A DNA stretch of 62,737 nt from NCBI GenBank assembly GCA_021813905.1, contig JAKAJH010000001.1, positions 1 through 62,737 of the forward strand, read 5' to 3'. This stretch comes from Bacteroidota bacterium. Lineage in GTDB: Bacteria > Bacteroidota > Ignavibacteria > UBA10030. A program made the translations under genes and the position numbers. Of this stretch, positions 54,507 to 62,280 are shown in pieces (within the stretch, counting starts at the first letter, position 1; each line of letters opens with the position of its first letter). The notes below the pieces were generated by a model. That model ran no database searches, was not told where the DNA came from, and saw only the letters and a program-made list of their open reading frames with translations.

Positions 54507-56252
54507 CTACAACGCCTTGATATCGCGAATCTTGAGTTGGGGGACCGTCTCCCCCGCATATTCTCCCTCGTCGAGCGAAAAGGCCACGTCCACACGGCGC
54601 CCCGGCTGCACCCGTCCGATGAGTCCGCCCAGGTTGAATCCGATGGCGTCGAGGACGTGTCCGTTGCTCCGGACCTTGAATCGCAGGTGGTTCTTGCCGA
54701 CGATGCGCGGTGTGCCAAGCACCTCGACGTTCCGCGTCGCGAAGACCGGCCGCATGTTGTCCGGTCCGAATGGCGCGAACTGGCCGAGTACGCGCACGAA
54801 CTTCGGCGTCAACTCGCTCAGCGCAACCTCGGCGTCGATCCGGATCTCCGGCGTTCGGAGCTCCTCCGTCAGCAGCTCGTCGGCGACCTCCTTGAACGCC
54901 TTGGCGAACTCATCGACGCGTTCCACCTCTACCGTCAGACCGGCGGCGTACTTGTGCCCGCCGAACTGGATGATCTTGTCCTCGCACCGTTTCAGCGCTT
55001 CGAAGATGTTGAATCCCGACACGCTCCGCGCGGAACCTTTGGCTACGCCGTCCACGGTGGTCATAAGAATCGTGGGACGATAGTAGCGTTCGACGAGGCG
55101 GGAGGCCACAATGCCGATGACGCCGGGGTGCCATTGCTCCTGATGCAACACGATGGCGCTGTCGTTGTCTCCCTGCAGCAGTTGCTCGACGATCTCCTGC
55201 GCCTGCGCGAACGTCTCCTCGTCGATCTTGCGGCGCTGCAGGTTCTCGTCCTCCATGATGCGCGCAAGCTCGAGGGCGCGCTCGTACGAATCGGCGGTGA
55301 GCAGCTCGACGGCACGTCCCGCATCCCCGAGGCGGCCGACCGCGTTGATGCGCGGCGCCAGTACAAAGACGATCTGGCCCGATGAGATGCGTCCCCGCGT
55401 GAGTCCCGACGTTTCCGTCAGTGCGCGGATGCCGGGCAGCGGATCGAAGTTGATGAGTTCGAGGCCCAGCTTGACGAGCGTTCGGTTCTCGCCGCTGAGC
55501 GAGACAATATCCGCGGTGGTGGCGAGCGTGACATACTGCAGGTACTGGAACAGCTGCTGGTCGATGGCGTCTCCGCGGCGCGCCCGGATCTCGTCCTCGG
55601 AGGCAAGTGCCTGCACCAGCTTGTAGCCGACGCCGCACCCGCAGAGGTGCTTGAAGGGATACGGGCATCCGGGCTTTAGCGGATCCAGGACCGCAACGGC
55701 GGGAGGGAGGGACTCGCCGGGCTCGTGGTGGTCGCAGACGACGACATCGATGCCGAGCGTGCCTGCGTATGCGATCTGGTCGACCGCGGTGATGCCGCAA
55801 TCGACCGACACGATCAGCGTCGCGCCGAGTGCATGCGCCCGGTCGACACCGGCCTGGGAGAGTCCGTAGCCGTCCTTGAGTCGTTCGGGGATGATGGAGT
55901 CGACGGTGGCACCGACCGACTTGAGGAATGCCCAGACCATGGCTGTGCCGTCAGTCCCGTCGACGTCGTAATCGCCGTAGACGACCAGATGCTCGCCGGC
56001 GCGGAGCGCCCGGAGAATCCGGTCGACCGCCGTGCGCATGCCATCCATCAGGAACGGATCGACAAGGTCTTCCAGCGCCGGCCGGAAGTATGCGCGGGCT
56101 TTCTGAAAGGTGTCGATACCACGACTGACAAGGATCTCGGTGAGCACAGGTGAAACGCCGAGCTCATCGGCAAGTTTCTTGACCGCCGCCTGCGCATCGA
56201 TTCCCTCGACGGCCGGGCGGACGGTCCAGCGATATTCGCGAACAGGAGACAC
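54507..56252 (-). CDS. recJ: Single-stranded-DNA-specific exonuclease RecJ
   Basis: The 581-residue 5'-3' exonuclease works in recombination and mismatch repair. The DHH catalytic motifs are VVYGDYDVDGTDGTAMVW (near residue 92), SVDCGITAVDQIAYA (near 150), VVVCDHHEPGE (DHH near 171) and a DHHA1 region with KYAAGLTVEVER near 432. The metal-binding aspartates and histidines are intact; the usual T-S-T after VDGT reads D-G-T. A GTG start at 56252 is used. It lies downstream of the RNase P RNA gene on the same strand. Confidence 0.93.
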   Translation of the reverse strand: MSPVREYRWTVRPAVEGIDAQAAVKKLADELGVSPVLTEILVSRGIDTFQKARAYFRPALEDLVDPFLMDGMRTAVDRILRALRAGEHLVVYGDYDVDGTDGTAMVWAFLKSVGATVDSIIPERLKDGYGLSQAGVDRAHALGATLIVSVDCGITAVDQIAYAGTLGIDVVVCDHHEPGESLPPAVAVLDPLKPGCPYPFKHLCGCGVGYKLVQALASEDEIRARRGDAIDQQLFQYLQYVTLATTADIVSLSGENRTLVKLGLELINFDPLPGIRALTETSGLTRGRISSGQIVFVLAPRINAVGRLGDAGRAVELLTADSYERALELARIMEDENLQRRKIDEETFAQAQEIVEQLLQGDNDSAIVLHQEQWHPGVIGIVASRLVERYYRPTILMTTVDGVAKGSARSVSGFNIFEALKRCEDKIIQFGGHKYAAGLTVEVERVDEFAKAFKEVADELLTEELRTPEIRIDAEVALSELTPKFVRVLGQFAPFGPDNMRPVFATRNVEVLGTPRIVGKNHLRFKVRSNGHVLDAIGFNLGGLIGRVQPGRRVDVAFSLDEGEYAGETVPQLKIRDIKAL

Positions 56253-56321
56253 GTCGACCTCCGCAACATGAACGATTCGTCGTGGGAGTGAAAGCGAGGG
56301 GTGACACCTGCAGCGCCAAAA

Positions 56322-56803
56322 CCGAGAGGCCGGTCGGCCGATAAGCCGAATTCTGTCTTTCTCCGTTGAAGCGGAGAGAGGCAGCCATTTCTCTGTTGCG
56401 ACCTACCCATCCCGTACCCGCCGAAGCGGGGTTGAGCGGGCAACTCTTCTCCCGTCACGCGATGCGCGACGGAACACGGGATCTATGTGGTCTTGCACCG
56501 AGTGGGGTTTCTCACGTCCCGGCACCCGAAGGCGCCGGGATCCCGTACGGGACCGCCGTCATTACTGACGGCGCGGTGGTCTCTTACACCACCTTTTCAC
56601 CTGTTTCTTCCCGACCCCGTGAGGGATCAGGAGGATGTGTGTTTTCTGTGATACGTTCCGTTTCGGCGGGATGTGGCCCGCCGAACCCTCGCTTTCCCGT
56701 CCGGAGGACGGCACGCGAGGCACCCTGCCCTGCGGTGTTCGGACTTTCCTCCCCGGATGGCCGAAACCACCCGGAGCGGCTGCCTGACAGACCGGCCTCT
56801 CGT
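56322..56803 (-). ncRNA. rnpB: RNase P RNA, bacterial class A
   Basis: On the minus strand the core helix P1 pairs 56790-56801 with 56324-56335 over 12 perfect bases. GAGGAAAGTCCG (56751-56740) is the universal 5' core (P4 and J3/4), followed by ACACCGCAGGG. ACAGAATTCGGCTTAT (56356-56341) is the universal 3' core just before the closing of P1. The length of about 480 nt is in the upper part of the class A range, owing to long GC hairpins in between. The RNA is the catalytic part of RNase P, which trims tRNA 5' ends. It sits between an RNase H gene and recJ, in the same direction. Confidence 0.95.
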
Positions 56804-56829
56804 TCCGGCTGTTCTGACGCTGGGGGCTT

Positions 56830-57285
56830 TCACTTCACATTCAGTTGAAGCCGGGCGGCATCATGCCACTCGACCTTCACGGGACGCCGCAGATCGATGC
56901 CTTCATTGGCGAGGGCATCCGCTTCGGCGTTCTCTTCGCGCACCACATGCCGGATCTCGAACCGGAACGGCGCCCGGGCCAGGATCTCGCGCACAGTCTG
57001 GACCGATTTCTTCAGTTGCGCGTCCCGTACTTTATACTGTCCGTTCAATTGACGGACCATCAATTCGCTGTCGGAATGAACCGTCAGGTGCCGGCACGGA
57101 AGCTGCTCCACGGCCCGCAGGCATTCGAGAAGCGCCCGGTACTCGGCCTGATTGTTCGTGGTCATGCCGATATAGCCGCTGATCGATGCCAGGTCCTGAC
57201 CATCGGCGCTCCGCAACACCACGCCGATGCCGCTGTCGCCGGGATTACCCCGGGAGGCGCCGTCGGTATGTGCCAGGACCATCAT
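56830..57285 (-). CDS. Ribonuclease HI-family protein
   Basis: From the ATG at 57285 the protein has 151 residues. The RNase H metal site is visible: Asp in AHTDGASRGNPGDSGIGVVL (near residue 8), Glu in TTNNQAEYRALLECLRAVE (near 47), Asp in HSDSELMVRQLNGQYKVRD (near 71) and a final Asp in REENAEADALANEGID (near 128). This short form without a basic handle is the archaeal/Bacillus YpdQ-like type I enzyme, which degrades RNA in RNA-DNA hybrids. Its ATG overlaps the stop of the zinc-ribbon gene by four bases. The gene symbol rnhA is likely but other paralogues may exist. Confidence 0.92.
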   Translation of the reverse strand: MMVLAHTDGASRGNPGDSGIGVVLRSADGQDLASISGYIGMTTNNQAEYRALLECLRAVEQLPCRHLTVHSDSELMVRQLNGQYKVRDAQLKKSVQTVREILARAPFRFEIRHVVREENAEADALANEGIDLRRPVKVEWHDAARLQLNVK

Positions 57286-58034
57286 CGGGCGTTCGTGGCG
57301 GTCTCGACGATCTCGTCCGAAACGAGGATCCGGCCGCAGCGCTCGCACGTGATCAGTGCATCATTCTTCCGAAGCTCCAGGATCTTCTGGGGCGGGACGC
57401 GATTGAAGCATCCGCCGCAGGAGCTGCGCTTGACCGGTACGACGGCGCGCCCGTCCTTCGCCTTGCGAATCCGCTCGTAGAGCTGGTAATCCGACTTGGA
57501 CAGTTTGGCTACATGCTTCTCGCGTTCGTGGCGCAGCTTCAGCTCTTCCGCTTCGTGCTCCTTCGTGACCGCGTTGAGCTCCTTCTGTCGTTCCGCCAGT
57601 TCCGCTTCGAGCTCATCGATCTCGGGCTTCAGCTGTTCCGCGTCCTTTGCGGCGATCGCGGCCTTTCCTTCGAGCGCTTCGAGTTCCTTGCCCAGCTTCG
57701 TGATGCGATCCTGGGACTGGTCGATCTCGCGCGCCAGCGCATCGTACTGCTTGTTCGTCTTGACCTGGAACTGCTGCGTCTTGTACTTCTCCAGCCGTTC
57801 CTTGATGGTCATGATCTCCACATCGGTCTCGTCGCGGGAAACAGTCGCCTGTTTGATCAGGCTCTCCAGTTCACTCTGCGTCGTCCGTCTTTCGCCCAGC
57901 GATTCCTGAAGCGTCTTGACCGTGGCCGGAAGATCTCCTTTCAACTCTTCCAGTTCTGCGAGACCGGCGTCCACCAGTTGCAGTGAAAACAGCAAGCGTA
58001 AACGGTTCTCCAAATGCGGCTCCTTTCGACCCAC
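57282..58034 (-). CDS. C4-type zinc-ribbon coiled-coil protein
   Basis: The 250-residue protein is mostly one long coiled coil (about 15-190) rich in E, K, L and Q, followed by a zinc ribbon with two CxxC pairs: C-G-G-C near residue 203 and C-E-R-C near 225. This is the zf-RING_7/DUF164 group, related to chlamydial CT398 and Helicobacter HP0958, which bind nucleic acids or sigma-54/export proteins in studied cases. The exact role here is unknown. It is translationally coupled to the RNase H gene and follows Nif3, a common neighbour. Confidence 0.88.
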   Translation of the reverse strand: MGRKEPHLENRLRLLFSLQLVDAGLAELEELKGDLPATVKTLQESLGERRTTQSELESLIKQATVSRDETDVEIMTIKERLEKYKTQQFQVKTNKQYDALAREIDQSQDRITKLGKELEALEGKAAIAAKDAEQLKPEIDELEAELAERQKELNAVTKEHEAEELKLRHEREKHVAKLSKSDYQLYERIRKAKDGRAVVPVKRSSCGGCFNRVPPQKILELRKNDALITCERCGRILVSDEIVETATNAR

Positions 58035-58042
58035 GAAGCCCG

Positions 58043-59149
58043 TCAGAGGCTTCGGACAGGATTGGTAATCAGTTCAGTATGAAAGACCGAGAGGGAGGCA
58101 CGCTGCTGTCGTGCCATCGCCTGCAAATGTTGTACGATCACCGGGACGATCACCTGTTCCGTCTCCCAGTGACCCGCGTCGATCAGGGTCAAGCCGGGGG
58201 GCAGATGGTGCCAGGTGTGATACCGCACGTCTGCGGTGACAAAGACATCGGCGCCGGCGCGGGAAGCTTCGGCGATCAGATCACTTCCGCTGCCGCCGCA
58301 GACCGCCACCCGTCGGACACGACGTGTCCCGGTGCCGGCCATCCGCAGAAGGCGGGTGTCCAGCCGGCTCTTGACGCGGCGCGCAAAGGCGGACGGGGAC
58401 TCGGCACGCGCGAGCGTCCCGATCACTCCCATGCCCGCGTTCGGATCACGGTTCTGCACGTCGTAGATGTCGACGGCGACCTCTTCATACGGATGCACGT
58501 CCCGCAGGGCGCGCACCACATGGTCGACACGAGCGCGCGGACAAATCATCTCCAGTCGTACTTCCTCGGCGGACTCCAGCCGCCCGGGTGTACCGGTGAA
58601 CGGTGCCGCATCCGGTCCGGGCCGGAAACTGCCGCTGCCGGAAGATGTGAACGCGCAATTCTCGTAGGCGCCGATCACGCCGGCACCGGCGGCCGCCATG
58701 GCATCGCGGACACGTTCCGTATGGCCGGCGGGTACGAACACCACGATCTTGGCAAGGGTGGTGCGCAGCGGCGCAAGGAACCGAAGATCCGTGAGGTCCA
58801 GACGTCGGGCGAGCGCGAAGCTGACGCCATCCCGCGCCGCATCGAGATTCGTATGCGCGGAAAAGAGCGCGATCTGCCGCTCGGCCAGCCGCAGTACCAG
58901 CCGGCTCACCGGATCCGCTCCGGTGACCGAAGAAAGCGGACGGAAGATCAGCGGATGGTGGGAGACAATCAGGTCCGCCCGGCGGCTGATCGCCTCGTCG
59001 ACCACGTCATCGGTGACGTCCAGGGTGACGCGCACCCGCCGCCCCGGGTGGTCCGCACGGCCGACCTGGAGTCCGACGTTGTCCCGCTCCCACGCGGTCC
59101 AACGGGGGGCCCAGTCGTCCATGCTCCGTATGATGTCCTGTATGATCAA
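58043..59149 (-). CDS. Nif3-like dinuclear metal-centre protein (YqfO type)
   Basis: The 368-residue protein has two Nif3 halves with metal-binding residues: LIVSHHPLIFRPL (His pair near 63), FSAHTNLDAA (His and Asp near 96) and, at the C-terminus, TLIDAGHWETEQVIVPVI (His and Glu). A PII-like insert of about 100 residues lies in the middle, as in Bacillus YqfO. The biochemical role is debated (GTP cyclohydrolase-like fold). The family-like N-terminus IIQDIIRSMDDWAP requires the TTG start at 59149, which stands directly after a terminator-like hairpin; the ATG at 59122 would drop nine conserved residues. Confidence 0.88.
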   Translation of the reverse strand: MIIQDIIRSMDDWAPRWTAWERDNVGLQVGRADHPGRRVRVTLDVTDDVVDEAISRRADLIVSHHPLIFRPLSSVTGADPVSRLVLRLAERQIALFSAHTNLDAARDGVSFALARRLDLTDLRFLAPLRTTLAKIVVFVPAGHTERVRDAMAAAGAGVIGAYENCAFTSSGSGSFRPGPDAAPFTGTPGRLESAEEVRLEMICPRARVDHVVRALRDVHPYEEVAVDIYDVQNRDPNAGMGVIGTLARAESPSAFARRVKSRLDTRLLRMAGTGTRRVRRVAVCGGSGSDLIAEASRAGADVFVTADVRYHTWHHLPPGLTLIDAGHWETEQVIVPVIVQHLQAMARQQRASLSVFHTELITNPVRSL

Positions 59150-59185
59150 GAAAAAAAAAGTGTCCCGCCTTGGGGGCGGGACACT
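59150..59185 (-). terminator. Terminator-like hairpin touching the nif3 start codon
   Basis: On the minus strand an 11-bp perfect stem (59185-59175 with 59169-59159, loop of 5) is followed by a run of nine T (59158-59150). It has the form of a strong intrinsic terminator for the receiver-DHp gene upstream, yet the nif3 frame starts at the next base but none in between. The rest of the spacer (59186-59343) contains no gene I can support. Confidence 0.85.
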
Positions 59186-59343
59186 CTGGAATTCTTACGT
59201 CCGGGGTGAAACCTGGATTTTCTTGTGGCGGCTCCGAATCCCTTCCTTTACAACTGCGCACGAAATCGGACCGCGTTCCCTGAGCAGAGCAATCATTATT
59301 CTTAGTATACGAAAAATCCCGATCAGCCGCAACGCCGGTGTGT

Positions 59344-60030
59344 TCACACGGCGGAATTTCCCTCCCCGGCGCCGTGGAAATCGATCCGCTCGAAATTGAG
59401 GTCGCGCAGCCGGCGGATCTCCAGCTCGATGCGGCGGAAATGCCGGCTCAGTTCATCCATCAGCCGGCGTTCCTCAGGGCTCTGGATGCTGCGGTCGATG
59501 AGGTCGGCGCTGATCTTGACCGCGGCAAGCGGATTGTTGAATTCGTGGCAGACGGTGACCACAAGCTCCCGAATCGCCTGGGCCCGATTCTCGGCCATGG
59601 CCATGCGTTTTTCCACAGCCTGCAATTGCCGGCGCATCAGGACCAGATCGACGATCTTCGCGATCGTGCGGGGAAGATCGGACTTTTCGAGGTTTTCCTT
59701 GAAGAGCACATCTTCCACCCCCAGTTTCATGGCCTCGACGGCCAACTTGAAATCCCGGGTGCCGGTGAGGAAAACAATGGGGATCTGCCTGTTCATCTGG
59801 TTCAATCGAAGGCAGAATTCGAGCCCGTTTGAGCGGGAGAACGTATAGTCGGTGACGATTACGTCAAAGGCGATTTCGCCTTCGAGTTCAAGCAGCGCAT
59901 CTTCGACGGAATTCTTCCAGTGGAGCTTGAAGGCGAAACCCTCTGCCGTCTCCAACTGCCTCCGGACGCTGTTGGCGAAGTCCGCACTTTCGTCAACGAG
60001 CAGAACCGTGATGGTTTTACTCTCTTTCAT
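59344..60030 (-). CDS. Receiver-DHp fusion protein without an ATPase domain
   Basis: The 228-residue protein has a CheY-like receiver (about 8-125): acidic pair in LLVDES, phospho-acceptor Asp in VIVTDYTFSRSNG (near 60), Thr in VFLTGT and Lys in VLFKEN, all present. A helical linker leads to a DHp domain (about 140-205) with H-box V-C-H-E-F-N-N-P-L-A-A (His near 165). The protein stops about 64 residues after the His, before an ATP-binding domain. It could move phosphate between a receiver Asp and a DHp His, or act with a separate kinase domain. It is divergent from the lone receiver gene. Confidence 0.8.
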   Translation of the reverse strand: MKESKTITVLLVDESADFANSVRRQLETAEGFAFKLHWKNSVEDALLELEGEIAFDVIVTDYTFSRSNGLEFCLRLNQMNRQIPIVFLTGTRDFKLAVEAMKLGVEDVLFKENLEKSDLPRTIAKIVDLVLMRRQLQAVEKRMAMAENRAQAIRELVVTVCHEFNNPLAAVKISADLIDRSIQSPEERRLMDELSRHFRRIELEIRRLRDLNFERIDFHGAGEGNSAV

Positions 60031-60121
60031 GCAAGGAGTGTACGATATCTTTTATATTATTTCAACGAATGTGGGCGTTCTCCGGGGCCGTCCGAGGGTC
60101 CGCAGCAGCCGGATGCTCTGT

Positions 60122-60150
60122 TTGCATTTGGAGGGGAATCTTCCTATTAT
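60122..60150 (+). promoter_or_regulatory. Probable promoter of the receiver/NtrC gene pair
   Basis: TTGCAT (60122-60127), a 17-bp spacer and TATTAT (60145-60150) lie 74 bases before the receiver start. This is the divergent region shared with the receiver-DHp gene. Confidence 0.55.
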
Positions 60151-60223
60151 CGCATGGATTTCTGCCGGTAAAAATCACCTGACAACGCGGTCCCTTCTAC
60201 GAAAGTCCACGAGGAGCAACACT

Positions 60224-60595
60224 ATGCCGACGAAGAACCGAATCCTTGTCGTCGATGATGAGGAGGCGCTCCGAATCGTTCTCAGCGCAGAGCTGGAAGG
60301 GGAAGGATACCAGGTGACGAATGCCGGAGACGGTCAGGAAGCCATCAATATCCTCGCGACGAATGAATTCGACCTGATCCTCCTCGACATCAAGATGCCG
60401 AATGTGGACGGATTCGAAGTGCTGAAGTACGTGAAGGAGCACAGCCCGAAGACAAAGGTGGTGATGCTGACGGGCTTTGCGGACCTGAAGAACGCGATCG
60501 AATCGAAAAAGCTCGGCGCCGAGGATTTCGTCAGCAAACCGTATGATCTGGTTGATCTGCTGACGACGGTGGAACGGGTGCTCACCGGGGCCTGA
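60224..60595 (+). CDS. Stand-alone response-regulator receiver protein
   Basis: The 123-residue protein is a single CheY-like receiver: acidic pair in LVVDDEEA, phospho-acceptor Asp in LILLDIKMPNVDG (near 54), Thr in MLTGFAD and Lys in FVSKPYD. No output domain follows. GAGGAG lies nine bases before the ATG at 60224. It is close in sequence to the receiver of the next protein, so one may have arisen from the other. It could act as a phosphate shuttle for the NtrC-type regulator. Confidence 0.92.
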   Translation: MPTKNRILVVDDEEALRIVLSAELEGEGYQVTNAGDGQEAINILATNEFDLILLDIKMPNVDGFEVLKYVKEHSPKTKVVMLTGFADLKNAIESKKLGAEDFVSKPYDLVDLLTTVERVLTGA

Positions 60596-60618
60596 CCCCG
60601 CCACGGGATTCACGCCGC

Positions 60619-61980
60619 ATGTCCAAGAAACACCGGATTCTCGTCGTCGACGACGAAGAGTCTATTACCTTCCTCCTGAAAACCGAACTCGACGACCTCA
60701 CGGAGTTTGAAACCGACACCGCGCTGAACGGCGCGGATGCCATCAATCTCCTCCAGTCCAACGTCTATGATGTGGTGTTGTTGGACGTCAAGATGCCGCG
60801 CGTCAGCGGGCTTGAAGTGCTGAAACAGGTGAAAGAGCTCGCCCCCGCCACACAAGTCATCATGCTGACGAATCTTGTCGACGTGAAGACGGCGATCGAG
60901 ACGACGAAGTTGGGCGCGTACGATTTCATCAGCAAGCCGTACGACATCGACCAGCTGCTGGTCACCGTGCGTCGGGCCGTCGAGCATCGCCAGCTGGTCA
61001 TCAGCCGGGAGGTGAGCCTCATCAGCAAGAGCGTGGAGCTGGTGGGCCAGACGCCGGTGTTTCGGGAAGCGATCCAGAACGCGCTCAAGCTCGCCGCGAG
61101 TGAGGCCTTCGTGCTCATTCAGGGAGCGAGCGGCACGGGAAAAGAACTGTTCGCGCAGCTCATTCACAACAACAGCGCGCGACGGGATCAGCCCTTCATC
61201 GCGGTCAATTGCGCCGCGATGCCGGACCAGCTGCTGGAGAGCGAGCTGTTCGGGCATGAGAAGGGATCCTTCACCAGTGCCGTGAAGACGAAAGAAGGAC
61301 TGGTGGAAGTGGCGAACGGGGGAACGCTGTTCCTGGACGAAGTGGGTGACATCAGTCCGATGGTCCAGCCGAAGATGCTTCGATTCCTGGAGATGGGCGA
61401 GTTCCGGCGCGTTGGCGGTACGACCACGCGCAAGGTCGATGTGCGTGTCATCTCGGCGACGAATAAGAACCTCCAGGAGGAGGTCACGGCGGGACGGTTC
61501 CGCGCGGATCTGCTGTACCGGCTGAACGTGGTCAATCTTCATCTTCCGTCGCTTCGCGAACGCCCCGAGGACATCGCGTCGCTGGTCGAACACTTCCTTT
61601 CCAAGAAGTCCAAGGCCAAGCGCATCAGTCCGGAGGCGATGCACGTGCTGCAGACCTATCACTGGCCCGGCAACGTGCGCGAGTTGAAGCATATCATTGA
61701 AGGGGCGGTGGCGGTCGCTTCCGGCGATCTGATTGAGCCGAAAGATCTTTGGATGAATGCCGCGCTCAACCAGCAGGCGGTCGCGCAACTTCCTCCGGCA
61801 CCGTCGCTTCCCGCCGGTACGCCCATCTCGCTTGAGTCCATGGAGCGTCTGCACATCGAGCACGCGCTCAAGCACTTCGGATGGAATCGGGCGAAGACCG
61901 CCCTGGCCCTGGGCATCACCCCAAAGACACTCTATCTGAAGATCAAGCGCTACCGCATCGCCATCCCCTCGGAGTCGTGA
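60619..61980 (+). CDS. NtrC-type sigma-54 response regulator with a GSFTSA loop
   Basis: The 453-residue protein has a receiver (about 1-122; phospho-Asp in VVLLDVKMPRVSG), an AAA+ domain (about 145-370) with Walker A GASGTGKELFAQ and Walker B GGTLFLDEVGDIS, and a Fis-type helix-turn-helix (about 415-448; WNRAKTALALGITPKTLYLKIKRYRI). The sigma-54-contacting loop reads E-K-G-S-F-T-S-A where nearly all relatives have E-K-G-A-F-T-G-A. The arginine finger region (FRADLLYRLNVV) is normal. It probably activates sigma-54 promoters on phosphorylation. It follows the lone receiver by 23 bases. Confidence 0.94.
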   Translation: MSKKHRILVVDDEESITFLLKTELDDLTEFETDTALNGADAINLLQSNVYDVVLLDVKMPRVSGLEVLKQVKELAPATQVIMLTNLVDVKTAIETTKLGAYDFISKPYDIDQLLVTVRRAVEHRQLVISREVSLISKSVELVGQTPVFREAIQNALKLAASEAFVLIQGASGTGKELFAQLIHNNSARRDQPFIAVNCAAMPDQLLESELFGHEKGSFTSAVKTKEGLVEVANGGTLFLDEVGDISPMVQPKMLRFLEMGEFRRVGGTTTRKVDVRVISATNKNLQEEVTAGRFRADLLYRLNVVNLHLPSLRERPEDIASLVEHFLSKKSKAKRISPEAMHVLQTYHWPGNVRELKHIIEGAVAVASGDLIEPKDLWMNAALNQQAVAQLPPAPSLPAGTPISLESMERLHIEHALKHFGWNRAKTALALGITPKTLYLKIKRYRIAIPSES

Positions 61981-62280
61981 CGTTCAGCGCGTTCCGTCCG
62001 CACGATTTCCTGCAGGAAAATAGTCCGAATCTCTCCGCAACTTTTTCTCCGTCGCGCAGTATAATCTTCTGGGAACAGAAACCTCCTTTCCCACATCTCC
62101 TTCTTGTGGAGCCAGCAATCGGTCGCTCGTGGTGGGGTGGCTGAGAAGCTGGCTCTTCATTTTCGCCCCCTCCGGTGTCCATTTCTTGACTTTCCATCGA
62201 TATTTGGCTACCATGATTCAAAATTCAGCGTTTTTTGTCATTCGGTGTCGCAAATTGTGGACACCTACCGACAGGTAGCT
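61981..62280 (+). other. 300-base spacer before the acyl-CoA dehydrogenase gene
   Basis: No gene is supported here. CTACC-GACA-GGTAG (62265-62278) is a small hairpin ending two bases before the ATG at 62281 and covering its only Shine-Dalgarno-like AGGT. TTGACT near 62185 followed by TACCAT is a weak promoter candidate. A GCTGAGA motif near 62140 resembles one TPP riboswitch block, but the rest of that riboswitch is missing. Confidence 0.4.

Noticed and set aside
62120-62160. Possible TPP riboswitch (GCTGAGA motif)
   Set aside because: The second conserved block and the overall fold of a TPP riboswitch are missing, and the downstream gene is not a thiamine gene.
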